A stretch of 51,942 nucleotides of DNA from Caballeronia sp. dw_19 (GCF_018449515.1 NZ_JAAVUQ010000048.1:1-51942); one strand, 5' to 3'. Positions 8,860-18,010 are shown, numbered from the stretch's first letter. Translations and numbers: made by a program. The notes: generated by a model from the sequence alone, not told the origin.

Positions 8860-9500
8860 AGTTCAATCCTGTTTTCGCCGCAAGCGGCTTGCACGAGTAG
8901 CGCGGCCGCGGCGGGCGCTGCGCGCATCGGTCCGCAACCGGGGCCGAACGTCTGACTCGCGGCGTATATGCCTTCTATCAGCAACGCGAGGGAATCGGCG
9001 AGAAGTCGAGGGTCGGCCGCGCCCGCCGCAGTCGATAACTCCAGCAGCCGCGCCATCAGATACTGCTTGTTGTGCGCCACCGATACCCGCGCCGGATGCT
9101 CGCGATCCGCGAATTCGCAGGCCACGTTCACGAACGGACAGCCGCGATAATCCGGATTCGATGCCCGTTCGACAAGGTCGGCAATGCTCTGCACAAGCGC
9201 CTTCGCCGGTTGATCCGGATGCTTCGCGATATTGCGTTCGACCCGTTCCCGAAAACGCGCGTCCATGCGCGTGAGATACGCCACCACCAGATCGTCCTTC
9301 GACGAAAACTGCCGGTACACGCTCATCTTGTTCACGCCCGCGCGTTCGACCACAGCGTCCACGCTGACCGCCCGAATGCCGTCGCGATAAAACAGCTGCT
9401 CCGCGGCGTCGAGCAATTGCTCCTGCGCGGTGGCGCCGTCCATATGCCGGCGGACGGTTTTTTTATCGGTGACAGTGTCTTCATTCGATACGCGTACCAC
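8856..9500 (-). CDS. TetR/AcrR-family transcriptional regulator
   Basis: A 214-residue regulator. The N-terminal TetR helix-turn-helix is at about residues 25-70 (LLDAAEQLFYRDGIRAVSVD... VNKMSVYRQFSSKDDL), followed by a helical ligand domain with two cysteines (GCPFVNVACEF). The start is GTG at 9500 with AAAGGA six bases upstream; a nearby ATG is out of frame. It is divergent from an MFS transporter and faces a long inverted repeat overlapping that gene's promoter, so it most likely represses the transporter and perhaps itself. The ligand is unknown. Confidence 0.9.
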   Translation of the reverse strand: MVRVSNEDTVTDKKTVRRHMDGATAQEQLLDAAEQLFYRDGIRAVSVDAVVERAGVNKMSVYRQFSSKDDLVVAYLTRMDARFRERVERNIAKHPDQPAKALVQSIADLVERASNPDYRGCPFVNVACEFADREHPARVSVAHNKQYLMARLLELSTAAGAADPRLLADSLALLIEGIYAASQTFGPGCGPMRAAPAAAALLVQAACGENRIEL

Positions 9501-9528
9501 GGCATGTCCTTTACTTCTGAAGGGATTC

Positions 9529-9585
9529 TTGACATGTTACCGAGCAGTCACTAAGCTCGCAACCTAAATGTGACTGGGCGGTAAC
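9529..9585 (+). promoter_or_regulatory. Promoter with flanking 16-bp inverted repeat, TetR operator candidate
   Basis: TTGACA at 9529-9534 is followed after 17 bp by TAAGCT at 9552-9557, a reasonable sigma-70 promoter for the MFS gene. Two arms surround the -10: GTTACCGAGCAGTCAC (9536-9551) and GTGACTGGGCGGTAAC (9570-9585). They are reverse complements at 14 of 16 positions, separated by 18 bp. Binding of the divergent TetR protein would block the promoter. The function is inferred from position. Confidence 0.65.
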
Positions 9586-9645
9586 GTTCGTCGAAACATG
9601 GTCGAAACGCTGTTGCAAGATAACCAGAAGAAACCGGAGCGAAGG

Positions 9646-10929
9646 ATGAATTGGGCAGCCAGGCGGCTTTCGGGCCGCATGCATTACGCGTGGATATCGG
9701 TAGGGGTCGTGTTTCTTGTGTTGCTCGCGGCGGCCGGTACGCGTGCGACACCCAGCGTCATGATGTTGCCGCTCGAACAGCAATTCGGCTGGAGCCGCGC
9801 GACCATTTCCCTCGCGATCTCCATCAACCTGGCGCTGTACGGCCTGACCGGGCCGTTCGCCGCCGCGGCAATGCAGCGCTTCGGCGTGCGCCCCACGGTG
9901 CTCGTCGCGCTGGGGACGCTGTCGGCAGGCGTGGCGTTGTCGGCGCTGATGACCGCACCGTGGCAAATGATCCTGGTGTGGGGCGTGCTGGTGGGCGGCG
10001 CCACCGGAGTGGCTGCCATGACGCTGGCGGCCACGGTGGTGAATCGCTGGTTCACGACGCATCGCGGACTGGCGATGGGGATTCTCACCGCCAGTTCGGC
10101 CACCGGCCAGCTTGTGTTCCTGCCGGTGCTCGCTGCTATTGCGGAGCGTTTCGGATGGCGTCCAGTGGTGCTGGTCGTCGCGGCGGCTGCGGCGGTGGCG
10201 TTGCCCCTGGTGGCGTGGCTGCTGCCGGAGCGTCCCGCCGATCTCGTGCTGCGCCCGTTCGGTGAAGCCGCCGATGCGCCGCCGCCCGTTCCCGTCGCAC
10301 AGAAGAATCCGATCAAGCTCGCTTTCGGCACGTTGGGCATGGCGAGCAAGACGCGTGATTTCTGGCTGCTGTCAGGCAGCTTTTTTATCTGCGGCGCGAG
10401 CACGAATGGGTATATCGGTACGCATCTGATCGCAATGTGCGCCGATCACGGCATGACCGAAGTGCAGGGCGCGGGTCTTCTCGCCGCCATGGGCATTTTT
10501 GATCTCTTCGGCACCACGCTGTCCGGCTGGCTGTCCGATCGCTTCAACGCTCGCGTGCTGCTGTTCTGGTACTACGGCTTGCGCGGGTTGTCGTTGATGT
10601 TCCTGCCGCACGCGTTTGGTATCGACTTCTATGGACTGCCGGTCTTCGCGGTGTTCTACGGGCTGGATTGGGTGGCAACCGTGCCGCCGACCGTCCGGCT
10701 CGCTACCGATGTCTACGGCAAGGAGTCGGCGCCTATCGTGTTTGGCTGGGTCGTGGCGGCGCATCAGCTCGGCGCGGCGTTCGCGGCGCTTGGCGGCGGC
10801 ATGCTGCGCGCGAGTCTCGGCACCTACACCGTCGCGACGATGATTTCCGGCAGCCTGTGTATTGTCGCCGCCGTGATGGTCTTGCGGATCAACAAAGCTC
10901 CGCGTTCACTACGGGCAGTGGCGACCTGA
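9646..10929 (+). CDS. MFS transporter (OFA/monocarboxylate-like)
   Basis: Inner-membrane carrier with about 12 hydrophobic segments over 427 residues. The segment WSRATISLAISINLALYG and the loop RFGVRPTV resemble the monocarboxylate/OFA branch of the major facilitator superfamily. The start at 9646 is chosen because GGAG stands six bases upstream; an in-frame ATG at 9598 has no ribosome site and would add 16 polar residues. It is controlled by a promoter inside an inverted repeat facing the TetR gene. The substrate could be an organic acid or a drug; it cannot be settled by eye. Confidence 0.87.
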   Translation: MNWAARRLSGRMHYAWISVGVVFLVLLAAAGTRATPSVMMLPLEQQFGWSRATISLAISINLALYGLTGPFAAAAMQRFGVRPTVLVALGTLSAGVALSALMTAPWQMILVWGVLVGGATGVAAMTLAATVVNRWFTTHRGLAMGILTASSATGQLVFLPVLAAIAERFGWRPVVLVVAAAAAVALPLVAWLLPERPADLVLRPFGEAADAPPPVPVAQKNPIKLAFGTLGMASKTRDFWLLSGSFFICGASTNGYIGTHLIAMCADHGMTEVQGAGLLAAMGIFDLFGTTLSGWLSDRFNARVLLFWYYGLRGLSLMFLPHAFGIDFYGLPVFAVFYGLDWVATVPPTVRLATDVYGKESAPIVFGWVVAAHQLGAAFAALGGGMLRASLGTYTVATMISGSLCIVAAVMVLRINKAPRSLRAVAT

Positions 10930-11067
10930 CATCGGCCGCTCGCCGGCGTGTCGGCCGGGTAGCGAATTCAATCTCGCAGCGCGGGTTTGCCAGCTTGGTT
11001 ATTCTTATGGTCTTGCAGCGTGCCTGTGAGCGCACGCTGTCCGGATCAACCAACCAGGGACTGCCGC

Positions 11068-11664
11068 ATGACCGAAAAAATCGCACCTACTGAAGTCGCA
11101 ATCGATCCGCTGCTGGCCGGCCGCTGGAGCCCGCGGGCGATATCGAACAAGGCGGTAAGCCGCGAGCAATTGCATAGCGTGCTGGAGGCCGCGCGCTGGG
11201 CGCCGTCTTCGTACAACATGCAGCCGTGGCGTTTCCTGACCTTCGATCGTAACCACGATGAAGCCGCTTTCCAGAAGGCTTTCGCCACGCTGGTGCCGTT
11301 CAACCAGGGCTGGAACGCGAACGTACCCGTGCTGATTTGCGTGCTGGCGAAGACCTTGACGCCTAAGGGCGATGTGAACCGCGTGGCTCCGTACGATGCG
11401 GGCGCGGCGGGTTTGTCGCTGACGCTCCAGGCTCACGCGCTCGGTCTGGTCGCGCACCAAATGGCCGGTTTCGATACCAACGCGTTCCGCGAGGCTTTCT
11501 CGCCGCCGGACGATGTAGAAGTGATCGCGATGATCGCGCTGGGACATCACGGCGATCCCGCCTTGCTCGACGAAGTTCTGCTTGAGCGCGAAAACGCACC
11601 GCGCTCGCGCGCGCCGATTGGCGAAATCGCATTCGATGGCGCTTGGGGCAAGGCGTTCAAATAA
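11068..11664 (+). CDS. Nitroreductase-family protein
   Basis: A 198-residue FMN-dependent oxidoreductase. The segments RWSPRAISNKAVS and ARWAPSSYNMQPWRF are the FMN-binding signature of the nitroreductase fold, and the C-terminal half carries the expected glycine-rich segment (APYDAGAAGLSLTLQAHALGL). The start at 11068 has AGGGA about eight bases upstream; the open frame reaches 10987 but the added residues are not family-like. Substrates may be quinones, nitroaromatics or flavins. It is followed by a strong terminator, so probably monocistronic. Confidence 0.88.
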   Translation: MTEKIAPTEVAIDPLLAGRWSPRAISNKAVSREQLHSVLEAARWAPSSYNMQPWRFLTFDRNHDEAAFQKAFATLVPFNQGWNANVPVLICVLAKTLTPKGDVNRVAPYDAGAAGLSLTLQAHALGLVAHQMAGFDTNAFREAFSPPDDVEVIAMIALGHHGDPALLDEVLLERENAPRSRAPIGEIAFDGAWGKAFK

Positions 11665-11741
11665 GCGGTTTGAGCAAGCTGCACATGCTGGACAAGCGCG
11701 GTTGTCGGATAGGATCCGAATCGATTGCCGCGAAGTCCCTG

Positions 11742-11780
11742 AATCCCCGAAGCTCGACGTTTCGGGGATTTTTTATTTTT
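11742..11780 (+). terminator. Rho-independent terminator after the nitroreductase gene
   Basis: Perfect 10-bp stem AATCCCCGAA / TTCGGGGATT (11742-11751 and 11761-11770) with a 9-nt loop, followed by TTTTATTTTT. It sits 77 bp after the stop. Confidence 0.9.
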
Positions 11781-11805
11781 GGCTACAGGAACGCGCAGGA
11801 AACGC

Positions 11806-13287
11806 TCAATCCCCCTCCGCCGATGACAACGGCCGCGCCACGTCCTCCAGCGATTTACGTTCCGCCGATACCCCCCAGATTCCCGCGACAACCGCCGCCA
11901 GCACCATCAGCGCAGAGCCGATCAGATAGCCCACAAACACCGCGCCGCGCTGATGTGTGTCAATGAGCCGGCCGAACAGCGCCGGCCCGGCAATGCCGCC
12001 CAGCGCCGTCCCGAAGGCATAGAAAATCGCAATGGCCAGCGCTCGAATCTCGAGGGGAAAGGTTTCGCTGACGGTGAGATACGCCGAACTCGCCGCCGAC
12101 GATGCAAAGAAGAAGATCACCATCCAGGAAATAGTCTGCGTGGTGCTTGTCAGCCAGCCCTGCTCGAACATATATCCGCTGATGGTCAGCAAAACACCCG
12201 ACATACCGTAGGTGAAGGCGATCATCTTGCGCCGGCCGAGGATATCGAAGAGTTTGCCGAGCATGATCGGCCCGAGGAAATTGCCGACGGCGAACGGCAA
12301 CACATACCAGCCGATGTGATCCCCTGGCACACCGTAGAAATCGGTCAGCACCAGCGCGTAGGTGAAAAAGATCGCGTTATAGAAGAACGCCTGGGCGGTC
12401 ATCAGCGTCAACCCGACCAGCGAGCGCCGCCGATGCGAATGAAACAGCGAGTGGAGCACTTCACTGAGTTTCGTGTGATCGCGGGCGTGCAGGCGCAGTG
12501 GCTTGACGGGATCGGCGGGCAATGTCACACCATGTTCGCGAAACTTCCCCTCGATGCCCTCCACAATCTCCTTCGCCTCGTCCACACGGTTATGCGTGAT
12601 CAGCCAGCGTGGACTTTCGGGCACCCACATGCGCATGAAAAGGATCAGCAATCCCAGGATTGCGCCGATCAGAAAACACGCCCGCCAGCCGTAATCGGGC
12701 GGCAGCAAGCCAGGATCGAGCAGCACGATCGAACCCGCCGCGCCCAATCCCGCGCCCACCCAGAACGTGCCGTTGATCGCCAGGTCCGTCCAGCCGCGCA
12801 CGCGGGCGGGGGTGAACTCCTGGATCGTGGAATTGATCGCTGTGTATTCGCCCCCGATCCCCGCGCCGGTCAGGAAGCGAAACAGCACAAAACTCGCGAG
12901 ATTCCATGAAACGGCGGTAGCCGCCGTGGCCGCTACATACAAAAACAACGTGATGAAAAAGAGCTTGCGACGCCCGAGCCGGTCTGTAAGCCAGCCGAAA
13001 CCCAGCGCGCCGATCACCGCACCCGCAATGTAGGCGCTACCGGCGAACCCGACATCGGCGTTCGAAAACTTCAGCACGTGACTGGTTTTCAACGCGCTGG
13101 CCACTGCGCCGGCGAGCGTCACTTCAAGCCCGTCGAGCAGCCACGTGATTCCGAGCGCCAGCACGATCAGCGTATGAAAGCGGCCCCACGGCAGCCGGTC
13201 GAGCCTTCCGGGCAGATCGGTTTCAATGATCCTCGCCGGCGCTTCCTTTTCTCCTTCAATCGTGCGGATGGTCGTAGCATCATTCAT
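11806..13287 (-). CDS. MFS transporter (sugar/metabolite:H+ symporter type)
   Basis: A 493-residue inner-membrane carrier with 12 predicted membrane helices. Signature features are the helix 2-3 loop GWLTDRLGRRKLFF, the helix 4-5 region FLTGAGIGGEYTAINSTIQE and the mid-loop motif VPESPRWLI, as in the sugar porter and metabolite:H+ symporter families. The cytoplasmic N-terminus (about 45 residues) is polar. The substrate is not determinable; acidic or aromatic metabolites are carried by relatives. It is a single gene convergent with the nitroreductase, with its start about 200 bp from the divergent Hsp70-like gene. Confidence 0.87.
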   Translation of the reverse strand: MNDATTIRTIEGEKEAPARIIETDLPGRLDRLPWGRFHTLIVLALGITWLLDGLEVTLAGAVASALKTSHVLKFSNADVGFAGSAYIAGAVIGALGFGWLTDRLGRRKLFFITLFLYVAATAATAVSWNLASFVLFRFLTGAGIGGEYTAINSTIQEFTPARVRGWTDLAINGTFWVGAGLGAAGSIVLLDPGLLPPDYGWRACFLIGAILGLLILFMRMWVPESPRWLITHNRVDEAKEIVEGIEGKFREHGVTLPADPVKPLRLHARDHTKLSEVLHSLFHSHRRRSLVGLTLMTAQAFFYNAIFFTYALVLTDFYGVPGDHIGWYVLPFAVGNFLGPIMLGKLFDILGRRKMIAFTYGMSGVLLTISGYMFEQGWLTSTTQTISWMVIFFFASSAASSAYLTVSETFPLEIRALAIAIFYAFGTALGGIAGPALFGRLIDTHQRGAVFVGYLIGSALMVLAAVVAGIWGVSAERKSLEDVARPLSSAEGD

Positions 13288-13483
13288 GCGTTTGGCCTAT
13301 GACGTGGAAATAACCGGCTGCACGCGCCTCCGGCAGAGCATTAATTACCGGGTTTTCGAGCAAAATCCATTCCCCCGGCCATGTTTTTGATTGGTTGTTG
13401 ATGTACTGCGCGTTACGTGCTAAAAACGCGCTCCACTTTTTGTTTGCGACGTCGGCCGCGTTCACGCTGCCGTCGCTCACCTC

Positions 13484-14734
13484 ATGACCTATTGCGCGAT
13501 CGATTTCGGCACGTCGAATTCAGCGGTCGCATTGCCCGACGGGGCATCGATCCGGCTCGCGCCGGTCGAAGGCAGTGCCACCACGCTGCCGACCGCTGTC
13601 TTTTTCAACACGGACGAGGACGAGCAGGCCTACGGGCGTGCCGCGCTCGAGTCTTACATCGACGGCTTCGACGGCCGCCTGATGCGCTCCATGAAGAGCA
13701 TTCTCGGCTCGCCGCTGGCTGAGACGAGTACGGACCTGGGCGACGGTTCCGCGATCCGCTACGTCGACGTCATCACGCTGTTCCTGCAGCATCTGAAGCA
13801 GAAGGCGCAGGCCGTTTCCAGCACGCCTATCACGCGGGCGGTGCTGGGCCGTCCGGTATTTTTCGTCGATGACGATCCGCGCGCCGATCAGCTCGCCCAG
13901 AACCAGCTTCAGGCAGCGGCGCAAGCCATTGGTCTGACGGATATCCACTTTCAGTACGAACCGATTGCCGCCGCTTTCGACTACGAAGCGCGCCTGACGA
14001 AGGAAGGGCTGGTGCTGGTCGCGGATATTGGCGGCGGCACGTCAGACTTTTCGCTGGTGAGGGTCGGGCCGGCGCGCGCCAAGCTGTTGTCGCGAAAAGA
14101 CGACGTGCTCGCGCATTACGGCGTCCATGTGGCCGGAACGGACTTCGACCGGCGTGTGGAACTCGCGACAATCCTTCGCGAACTCGGCTATCAGTCGATA
14201 GCGCCGGAAGGCCGCGAGGTGCCGAACCGAGTCTATTTCGACTTGGCGACCTGGCATCTGATCAACACCGTTTACGGGCCAAAACGCGTCAACGAACTGC
14301 AATTGATGCGGCATCTCTATAGCGACTCGAAGCACCACGACCGCCTGATGCGCGTGGTCGAGCGTCGTCTTGGACACGCGCTGGCGTCGCACGCGGAGGC
14401 CGCGAAGATCGAAGTGGCGGCGGGCGGTGAGACCACTATCGGAATGGAAGAGGTGGAAGAGGCGCTGCGTATCGGGTTCAACGAACAGCAGCTCATTGAC
14501 GCGGGCCTGGAAGAGACGCGGCGGATCGTGGCGGCGGCGCGGGAAACGGTGCACCGCGCGGGCGTCGCGCCCCAGGATGTGGGCGCGATCTACTTCACCG
14601 GCGGATCGACCGGTCTGGGTTTTCTCTCGCAATCGCTCTCCAATGCGTTCCCGGAGGCTGAAGCCGTGTTTGGCGACCGGCTGGCCAGCGTGGCGACCGG
14701 GCTCGGTATTTATGCACGCCGGCTATTCGGCTGA
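13484..14734 (+). CDS. Hsp70-family ATPase, YegD-like
   Basis: A 416-residue protein made of the Hsp70 nucleotide-binding domain only. Phosphate-1 loop YCAIDFGTSNSAVA (residues 3-16), phosphate-2 loop VADIGGGTSDFSLV (about 184-197) and the adenosine motif YFTGGSTGLGFL near residue 371 are all present. The peptide-binding domain of DnaK is absent, as in E. coli YegD (about 450 residues). It may act as a specialised chaperone or an ATP-dependent switch; the role is unknown. It ends before a terminator shared with the opposing cold-shock gene. Confidence 0.88.
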   Translation: MTYCAIDFGTSNSAVALPDGASIRLAPVEGSATTLPTAVFFNTDEDEQAYGRAALESYIDGFDGRLMRSMKSILGSPLAETSTDLGDGSAIRYVDVITLFLQHLKQKAQAVSSTPITRAVLGRPVFFVDDDPRADQLAQNQLQAAAQAIGLTDIHFQYEPIAAAFDYEARLTKEGLVLVADIGGGTSDFSLVRVGPARAKLLSRKDDVLAHYGVHVAGTDFDRRVELATILRELGYQSIAPEGREVPNRVYFDLATWHLINTVYGPKRVNELQLMRHLYSDSKHHDRLMRVVERRLGHALASHAEAAKIEVAAGGETTIGMEEVEEALRIGFNEQQLIDAGLEETRRIVAAARETVHRAGVAPQDVGAIYFTGGSTGLGFLSQSLSNAFPEAEAVFGDRLASVATGLGIYARRLFG

Positions 14735-14841
14735 TCGGTAAGTGAACGGTGACTGAGTTTTCGCCGATCGGTATTGCTTGCTATCACCGTCCGGTCAGTC
14801 ATTTAAAGTAATTTCTCATTAATTACTGATAAACCCGGGAT

Positions 14842-14876
14842 GCAAAAAGAAAAACCCCGCGAATGCGGGGTTTTCT
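14842..14876. terminator. Bidirectional terminator between Hsp70-like and cold-shock genes
   Basis: Perfect stem AAAACCCCGC / GCGGGGTTTT (14851-14860 and 14865-14874) with a GAAT loop. On the minus strand the stem is followed by TTTTTCTTTTT-type sequence, a strong stop for the cold-shock mRNA; on the plus strand it ends with TTTTCT. Confidence 0.9.
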
Positions 14877-14900
14877 CTGCTATTCAAACGGCAATAAAAC

Positions 14901-15104
14901 TCAGGCCGGCTTGATGTTGGCAGCTTGCTTACCCTTCGGGCCTGTCTTCACTTCGAAGCTTACCTTCTGGTTTTCCTGAAGCGTCTTGAAGCCTTCCACG
15001 CGAATTTCAGAGAAATGTGCGAACAGGTCTTCGCCGCCGCCGTCCGGCGTGATGAAGCCAAAGCCCTTTGCGTCATTGAACCACTTGACGGTACCGGTTT
15101 CCAT
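14901..15104 (-). CDS. cspA: Cold-shock protein, CspA family
   Basis: A 67-residue single cold-shock domain that binds single-stranded RNA/DNA and melts mRNA structure. RNP1 (KGFGFI, residues 13-18) and RNP2 (DLFAHF, residues 26-31) are intact. The ribosome site AGGAAC precedes the ATG. A promoter found upstream predicts an mRNA leader of about 137 nt, the long 5' UTR usual for thermoregulated csp genes. Whether this copy is cold-induced or constitutive cannot be told from sequence. Confidence 0.96.
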   Translation of the reverse strand: METGTVKWFNDAKGFGFITPDGGGEDLFAHFSEIRVEGFKTLQENQKVSFEVKTGPKGKQAANIKPA

Positions 15105-15526
15105 GTTACTTGTTCCTAAAGATGTTGAATAAGGCCGAAGCCCGAATGTGCATGAAAATCAAGGAAGGGGCAATGGGACAACCGGAGTACCGTGATGGGC
15201 GAACTACGAAAGACCAATTCACTCGCCACTTGAAATCCTGCAAGAAGGTTTATACGGCGAATCAAACCCAAGGTCAAATAATATCCGACTGTAAACCGGG
15301 GTTTTTTGAGATGTTTTCGCGACATCCTAACGTCATATTACAAATCTTTCGATCGATGTTTTCTGCTTGAGTCGGACTCGTCCAAACCTCAGTCGTAACA
15401 GATAGAGCGTTATGCCGGCACACCCGTTAAACTACGCGCCACGTTGGGGCAGGGCATGAATATAGGCTCTGGCTCCGTATTATCCCGCATAAGGTATTTG
15501 AAAGTTTTCTGACTGAAGGAGATGGT
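15105..15526. other. 422-bp non-coding region: csp leader and APC permease upstream region
   Basis: The left 140 bp are the predicted cold-shock mRNA leader (minus strand). An 86-codon plus-strand frame here (15110-15370) lies over the leader and promoter and shows no protein character. The right part must carry the permease promoter, but no good -35/-10 pair was seen; TATTAT at about 15478 is the nearest -10 candidate. Confidence 0.55.
15249..15277 (-). promoter_or_regulatory. Sigma-70 promoter of the cold-shock gene
   Basis: On the minus strand TTGACC (15277-15272) and TATAAA (15254-15249) are separated by exactly 17 bp. The transcript would start near 15242, leaving about 137 nt of leader before the ATG at 15104. 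Confidence 0.65.
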
Positions 15527-17119
15527 GTGAAAAGTTCTATTCAACGGAACATTGGGCCGGTTGCGCTGCTGCTAACCGGTCTGGGCTCCATCATTGGTTC
15601 GGGCTGGTTATTCGGCGCCTGGAAAGCAGCCAAGATTGCAGGTCCGGCGGCTATCGTCGCATGGGTTATTGGTGCTGTCGTCATACTTGCCATTGCTCTG
15701 ACTTATGCGGAACTCGGCGCAATGTTCCCGGAGTCTGGCGGAATGGTCCGGTATGCACGCTATTCACATGGCGCGCTGGTTGGATTCGTCAGTGCCTGGG
15801 CAAACTGGATTGCGATCGTTTCGGTGATTCCGATTGAAGCGGAAGCATCGATTCAATATATGAGTACCTGGCCATATCAATGGGCCCATGCACTTTTTGT
15901 CGATGGATCGTTAACGCCGGTCGGACTCGGTTTATCGGCATTATTAGTGATCGTATATTTCCTCCTGAATTACTGGGGCGTTAAATTATTCGCCCGCGCC
16001 AATTCCGCTATTACCGTATTCAAGTTCATTATTCCCGGCGCGACTATTCTTGGTCTTATGCTGACCGGTTTTCATAGCGAGAACTTTGGTACGAGTTCGA
16101 GTTTCGCGCCTTACGGCTGGTCCGCAGTCTTGACTGCGGTTGCCACTAGCGGAATCGTATTCAGCTTTAACGGTTTTCAGAGTCCGGTGAATCTCGCTGG
16201 AGAAGCGCGCAATCCGTCAAAGAGTATTCCATTCGCCGTGATCGGCTCGATCCTGCTCGCACTCGTGATTTATGTATTGTTGCAAGTGGCGTATATCGGC
16301 GCGGTCAGTCCTGGCGACGTGTTGAAAGGCTGGGGCCAATTCAACTTCGCATCGCCATTCGCGGAACTCGCGCTGGCGCTTAACCTCAACTGGCTCGCGT
16401 TTCTCCTTTACGTCGATGCATTCGTCAGCCCGAGCGGTACCGGCACGACCTACATGGCGACCACCTCGCGCATGATTTACGCAATGGAGCGCAACAACAC
16501 GCTGCCGAAGATCCTGGGCTACGTCCATCCGCTCTACGGTGTCCCGCGCCCGGCAATGTTCTTCAACCTCGGCGTCGCGTTCGTCTTCATGTTCTTCTTC
16601 CGCGGCTGGAGCTCGCTGGCGGCGGTGATTTCGGTCGCGACCGTGATTTCGTACCTGACCGGCCCGGTGAGCCTGATGGCGTTGCGCCGCGCGGCCACGG
16701 ATCTGCATCGGCCGCTGATGATCAAAGGCATGAGCATCATCGCGCCGTTCGCATTCGTGTGCGCGTCCGAGGTGTTGTATTGGGCCAAGTGGCCGCTGAC
16801 CGGTGAAATCATCCTGTTGATGGTGGTCGCGTTGCCGGTGTATTTCTACTATCAGTTCAAGACGGGTTTCCACGAGTGGGGCGATGACTTGAAGGCGGCA
16901 TGGTGGCTGATCGTGTATTTGCCTGCGATGGCCCTTGTTTCGCTCATCGGCAGCAAGGAATTCGGCGGACGCGGATTATTGCCGTACGGCTGGGATATGG
17001 CGTTGGTGGCCGTCATGGCGCTGGCGTTTTATTATTGGGGCGTGCAAACCGGGTATCGGACCAAATATCTCGATGAACGCGAAAGCGATGAAGATATCCT
17101 CGCCGAAGTCGGTGCGTGA
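15527..17119 (+). CDS. APC-superfamily amino acid permease
   Basis: A 530-residue inner-membrane transporter with 12-14 hydrophobic helices. The first helix carries LTGLGSIIGSGWLFG, the unwound substrate-binding segment of APC transporters, and helix 6 has SGIVFSFNGFQSPVNLAGEARNPSKSIP. The start is GTG at 15527 with GAAGGAG six bases upstream. The substrate is unknown (amino acid or amine). The first half uses more AT-rich codons than the second half, a mild composition shift inside one gene. It is followed by a strong terminator. Confidence 0.9.
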   Translation: MKSSIQRNIGPVALLLTGLGSIIGSGWLFGAWKAAKIAGPAAIVAWVIGAVVILAIALTYAELGAMFPESGGMVRYARYSHGALVGFVSAWANWIAIVSVIPIEAEASIQYMSTWPYQWAHALFVDGSLTPVGLGLSALLVIVYFLLNYWGVKLFARANSAITVFKFIIPGATILGLMLTGFHSENFGTSSSFAPYGWSAVLTAVATSGIVFSFNGFQSPVNLAGEARNPSKSIPFAVIGSILLALVIYVLLQVAYIGAVSPGDVLKGWGQFNFASPFAELALALNLNWLAFLLYVDAFVSPSGTGTTYMATTSRMIYAMERNNTLPKILGYVHPLYGVPRPAMFFNLGVAFVFMFFFRGWSSLAAVISVATVISYLTGPVSLMALRRAATDLHRPLMIKGMSIIAPFAFVCASEVLYWAKWPLTGEIILLMVVALPVYFYYQFKTGFHEWGDDLKAAWWLIVYLPAMALVSLIGSKEFGGRGLLPYGWDMALVAVMALAFYYWGVQTGYRTKYLDERESDEDILAEVGA

Positions 17120-17151
17120 TAGCCGGCTCGTAAAACCCCGCTATCTCAATT

Positions 17152-17190
17152 AAAAAAACCCGCTTGAGCAATCAAGCGGGTTTTTTATTT
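17152..17190. terminator. Bidirectional Rho-independent terminator
   Basis: Fifteen-bp perfect stem AAAAAACCCGCTTGA / TCAAGCGGGTTTTTT (17153-17167, 17172-17186) with a 4-nt loop. Both strands end in T runs, so it can serve the permease gene (plus) and the convergent dioxygenase gene (minus). Confidence 0.93.
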
Positions 17191-17224
17191 CTGTTCGTGG
17201 CAAATCACCGCATTTTGTGGGGAC

Positions 17225-18010
17225 TCAGGCGTCGCTGAAAACGTAATTTGTCATGGCCAACGTTTTCTGAAATGTACCGAGCGACTGAATACCGAGTTCG
17301 AAATCATCGCCAGCGGCTCCTAGCGCGCCGAAAATCGGCAGCAAATGTTCGTCGGTCGGATGCATCAGCACCGCGTGCGGCGCCTGTTTCCGATAGTCCA
17401 GCAAGGCTTCGATATCCCGTTTCTCCAGTCGATCCTCAAACCAGTCCGTGAATTCGGTCACGCGCGGATCGGCGTCTTCCGGCCGCGCGCTGAAATCCGC
17501 GGTCCGCAGATTGTGCGTGATCTGTCCCGAGCCCACGATCATCACGCCGTCGTCCCTTAGTGCTCGTAGCGCGCGGCCCACGCGATAGTGGTGCGCCGGG
17601 TCGAGACGCGGCTGGATGGATAACTGCGCGACCGGAATGCCCGCGTCAGGAAACATCAGCAGCAGTGGCACCCAGGCGCCGTGGTCAAGGCCGTGTTCAG
17701 TGATCGCCGACGGAATGCCCGCTTGGGTCAACAGCGTCGCGGCTTGCTTACCGAGTCTTGGCGCGCCCGGCGCGCGATACTGGATCTCGTAAAGGGCGCG
17801 TGGAAAACCATGGAAGTCGTGGATAGTCTCGGGTTGCTCAGCGATGCTTGCAACCGGCTGTGCCGTGCCCCAGTGCGCGGAAAGCATGAGGATTGAACGC
17901 GGGCGCTCGAAGCGCGTCGCAAACGAGGCGAACTCGGCGGAAGGCATCGACGGGTCGATCGGCAACGTGGGAGCGCCGTGGGAAATGAAAACGGTCGGAA
18001 GGCGGGTCAT
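17225..18010 (-). CDS. DODA-type extradiol ring-opening dioxygenase (LigB superfamily, YgiD-like)
   Basis: A 261-residue non-haem iron/zinc enzyme, nearly the length of E. coli YgiD (262). The N-terminal FISHGAPTLPID contains one metal-ligand His, and SAHWGTAQPVA and EHGLDHGAWVPLLLMFPDA contain others. Relatives open catechol-type rings such as DOPA; YgiD has DOPA 4,5-dioxygenase activity. The native substrate here is not known. It is a single minus-strand gene between the permease and ubiX, ended by the shared terminator. Confidence 0.9.
   Translation of the reverse strand: MTRLPTVFISHGAPTLPIDPSMPSAEFASFATRFERPRSILMLSAHWGTAQPVASIAEQPETIHDFHGFPRALYEIQYRAPGAPRLGKQAATLLTQAGIPSAITEHGLDHGAWVPLLLMFPDAGIPVAQLSIQPRLDPAHHYRVGRALRALRDDGVMIVGSGQITHNLRTADFSARPEDADPRVTEFTDWFEDRLEKRDIEALLDYRKQAPHAVLMHPTDEHLLPIFGALGAAGDDFELGIQSLGTFQKTLAMTNYVFSDA

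Noticed and set aside
13280..13480. 66-codon minus-strand frame overlapping the MFS start region
   Set aside because: GTG start without ribosome site, no recognisable family, and it covers the divergent promoter region of the MFS and Hsp70-like genes.
15110..15370. 86-codon plus-strand frame upstream of the APC permease
   Set aside because: It lies exactly on the predicted cold-shock leader and promoter of the opposite strand and has no protein-like features.
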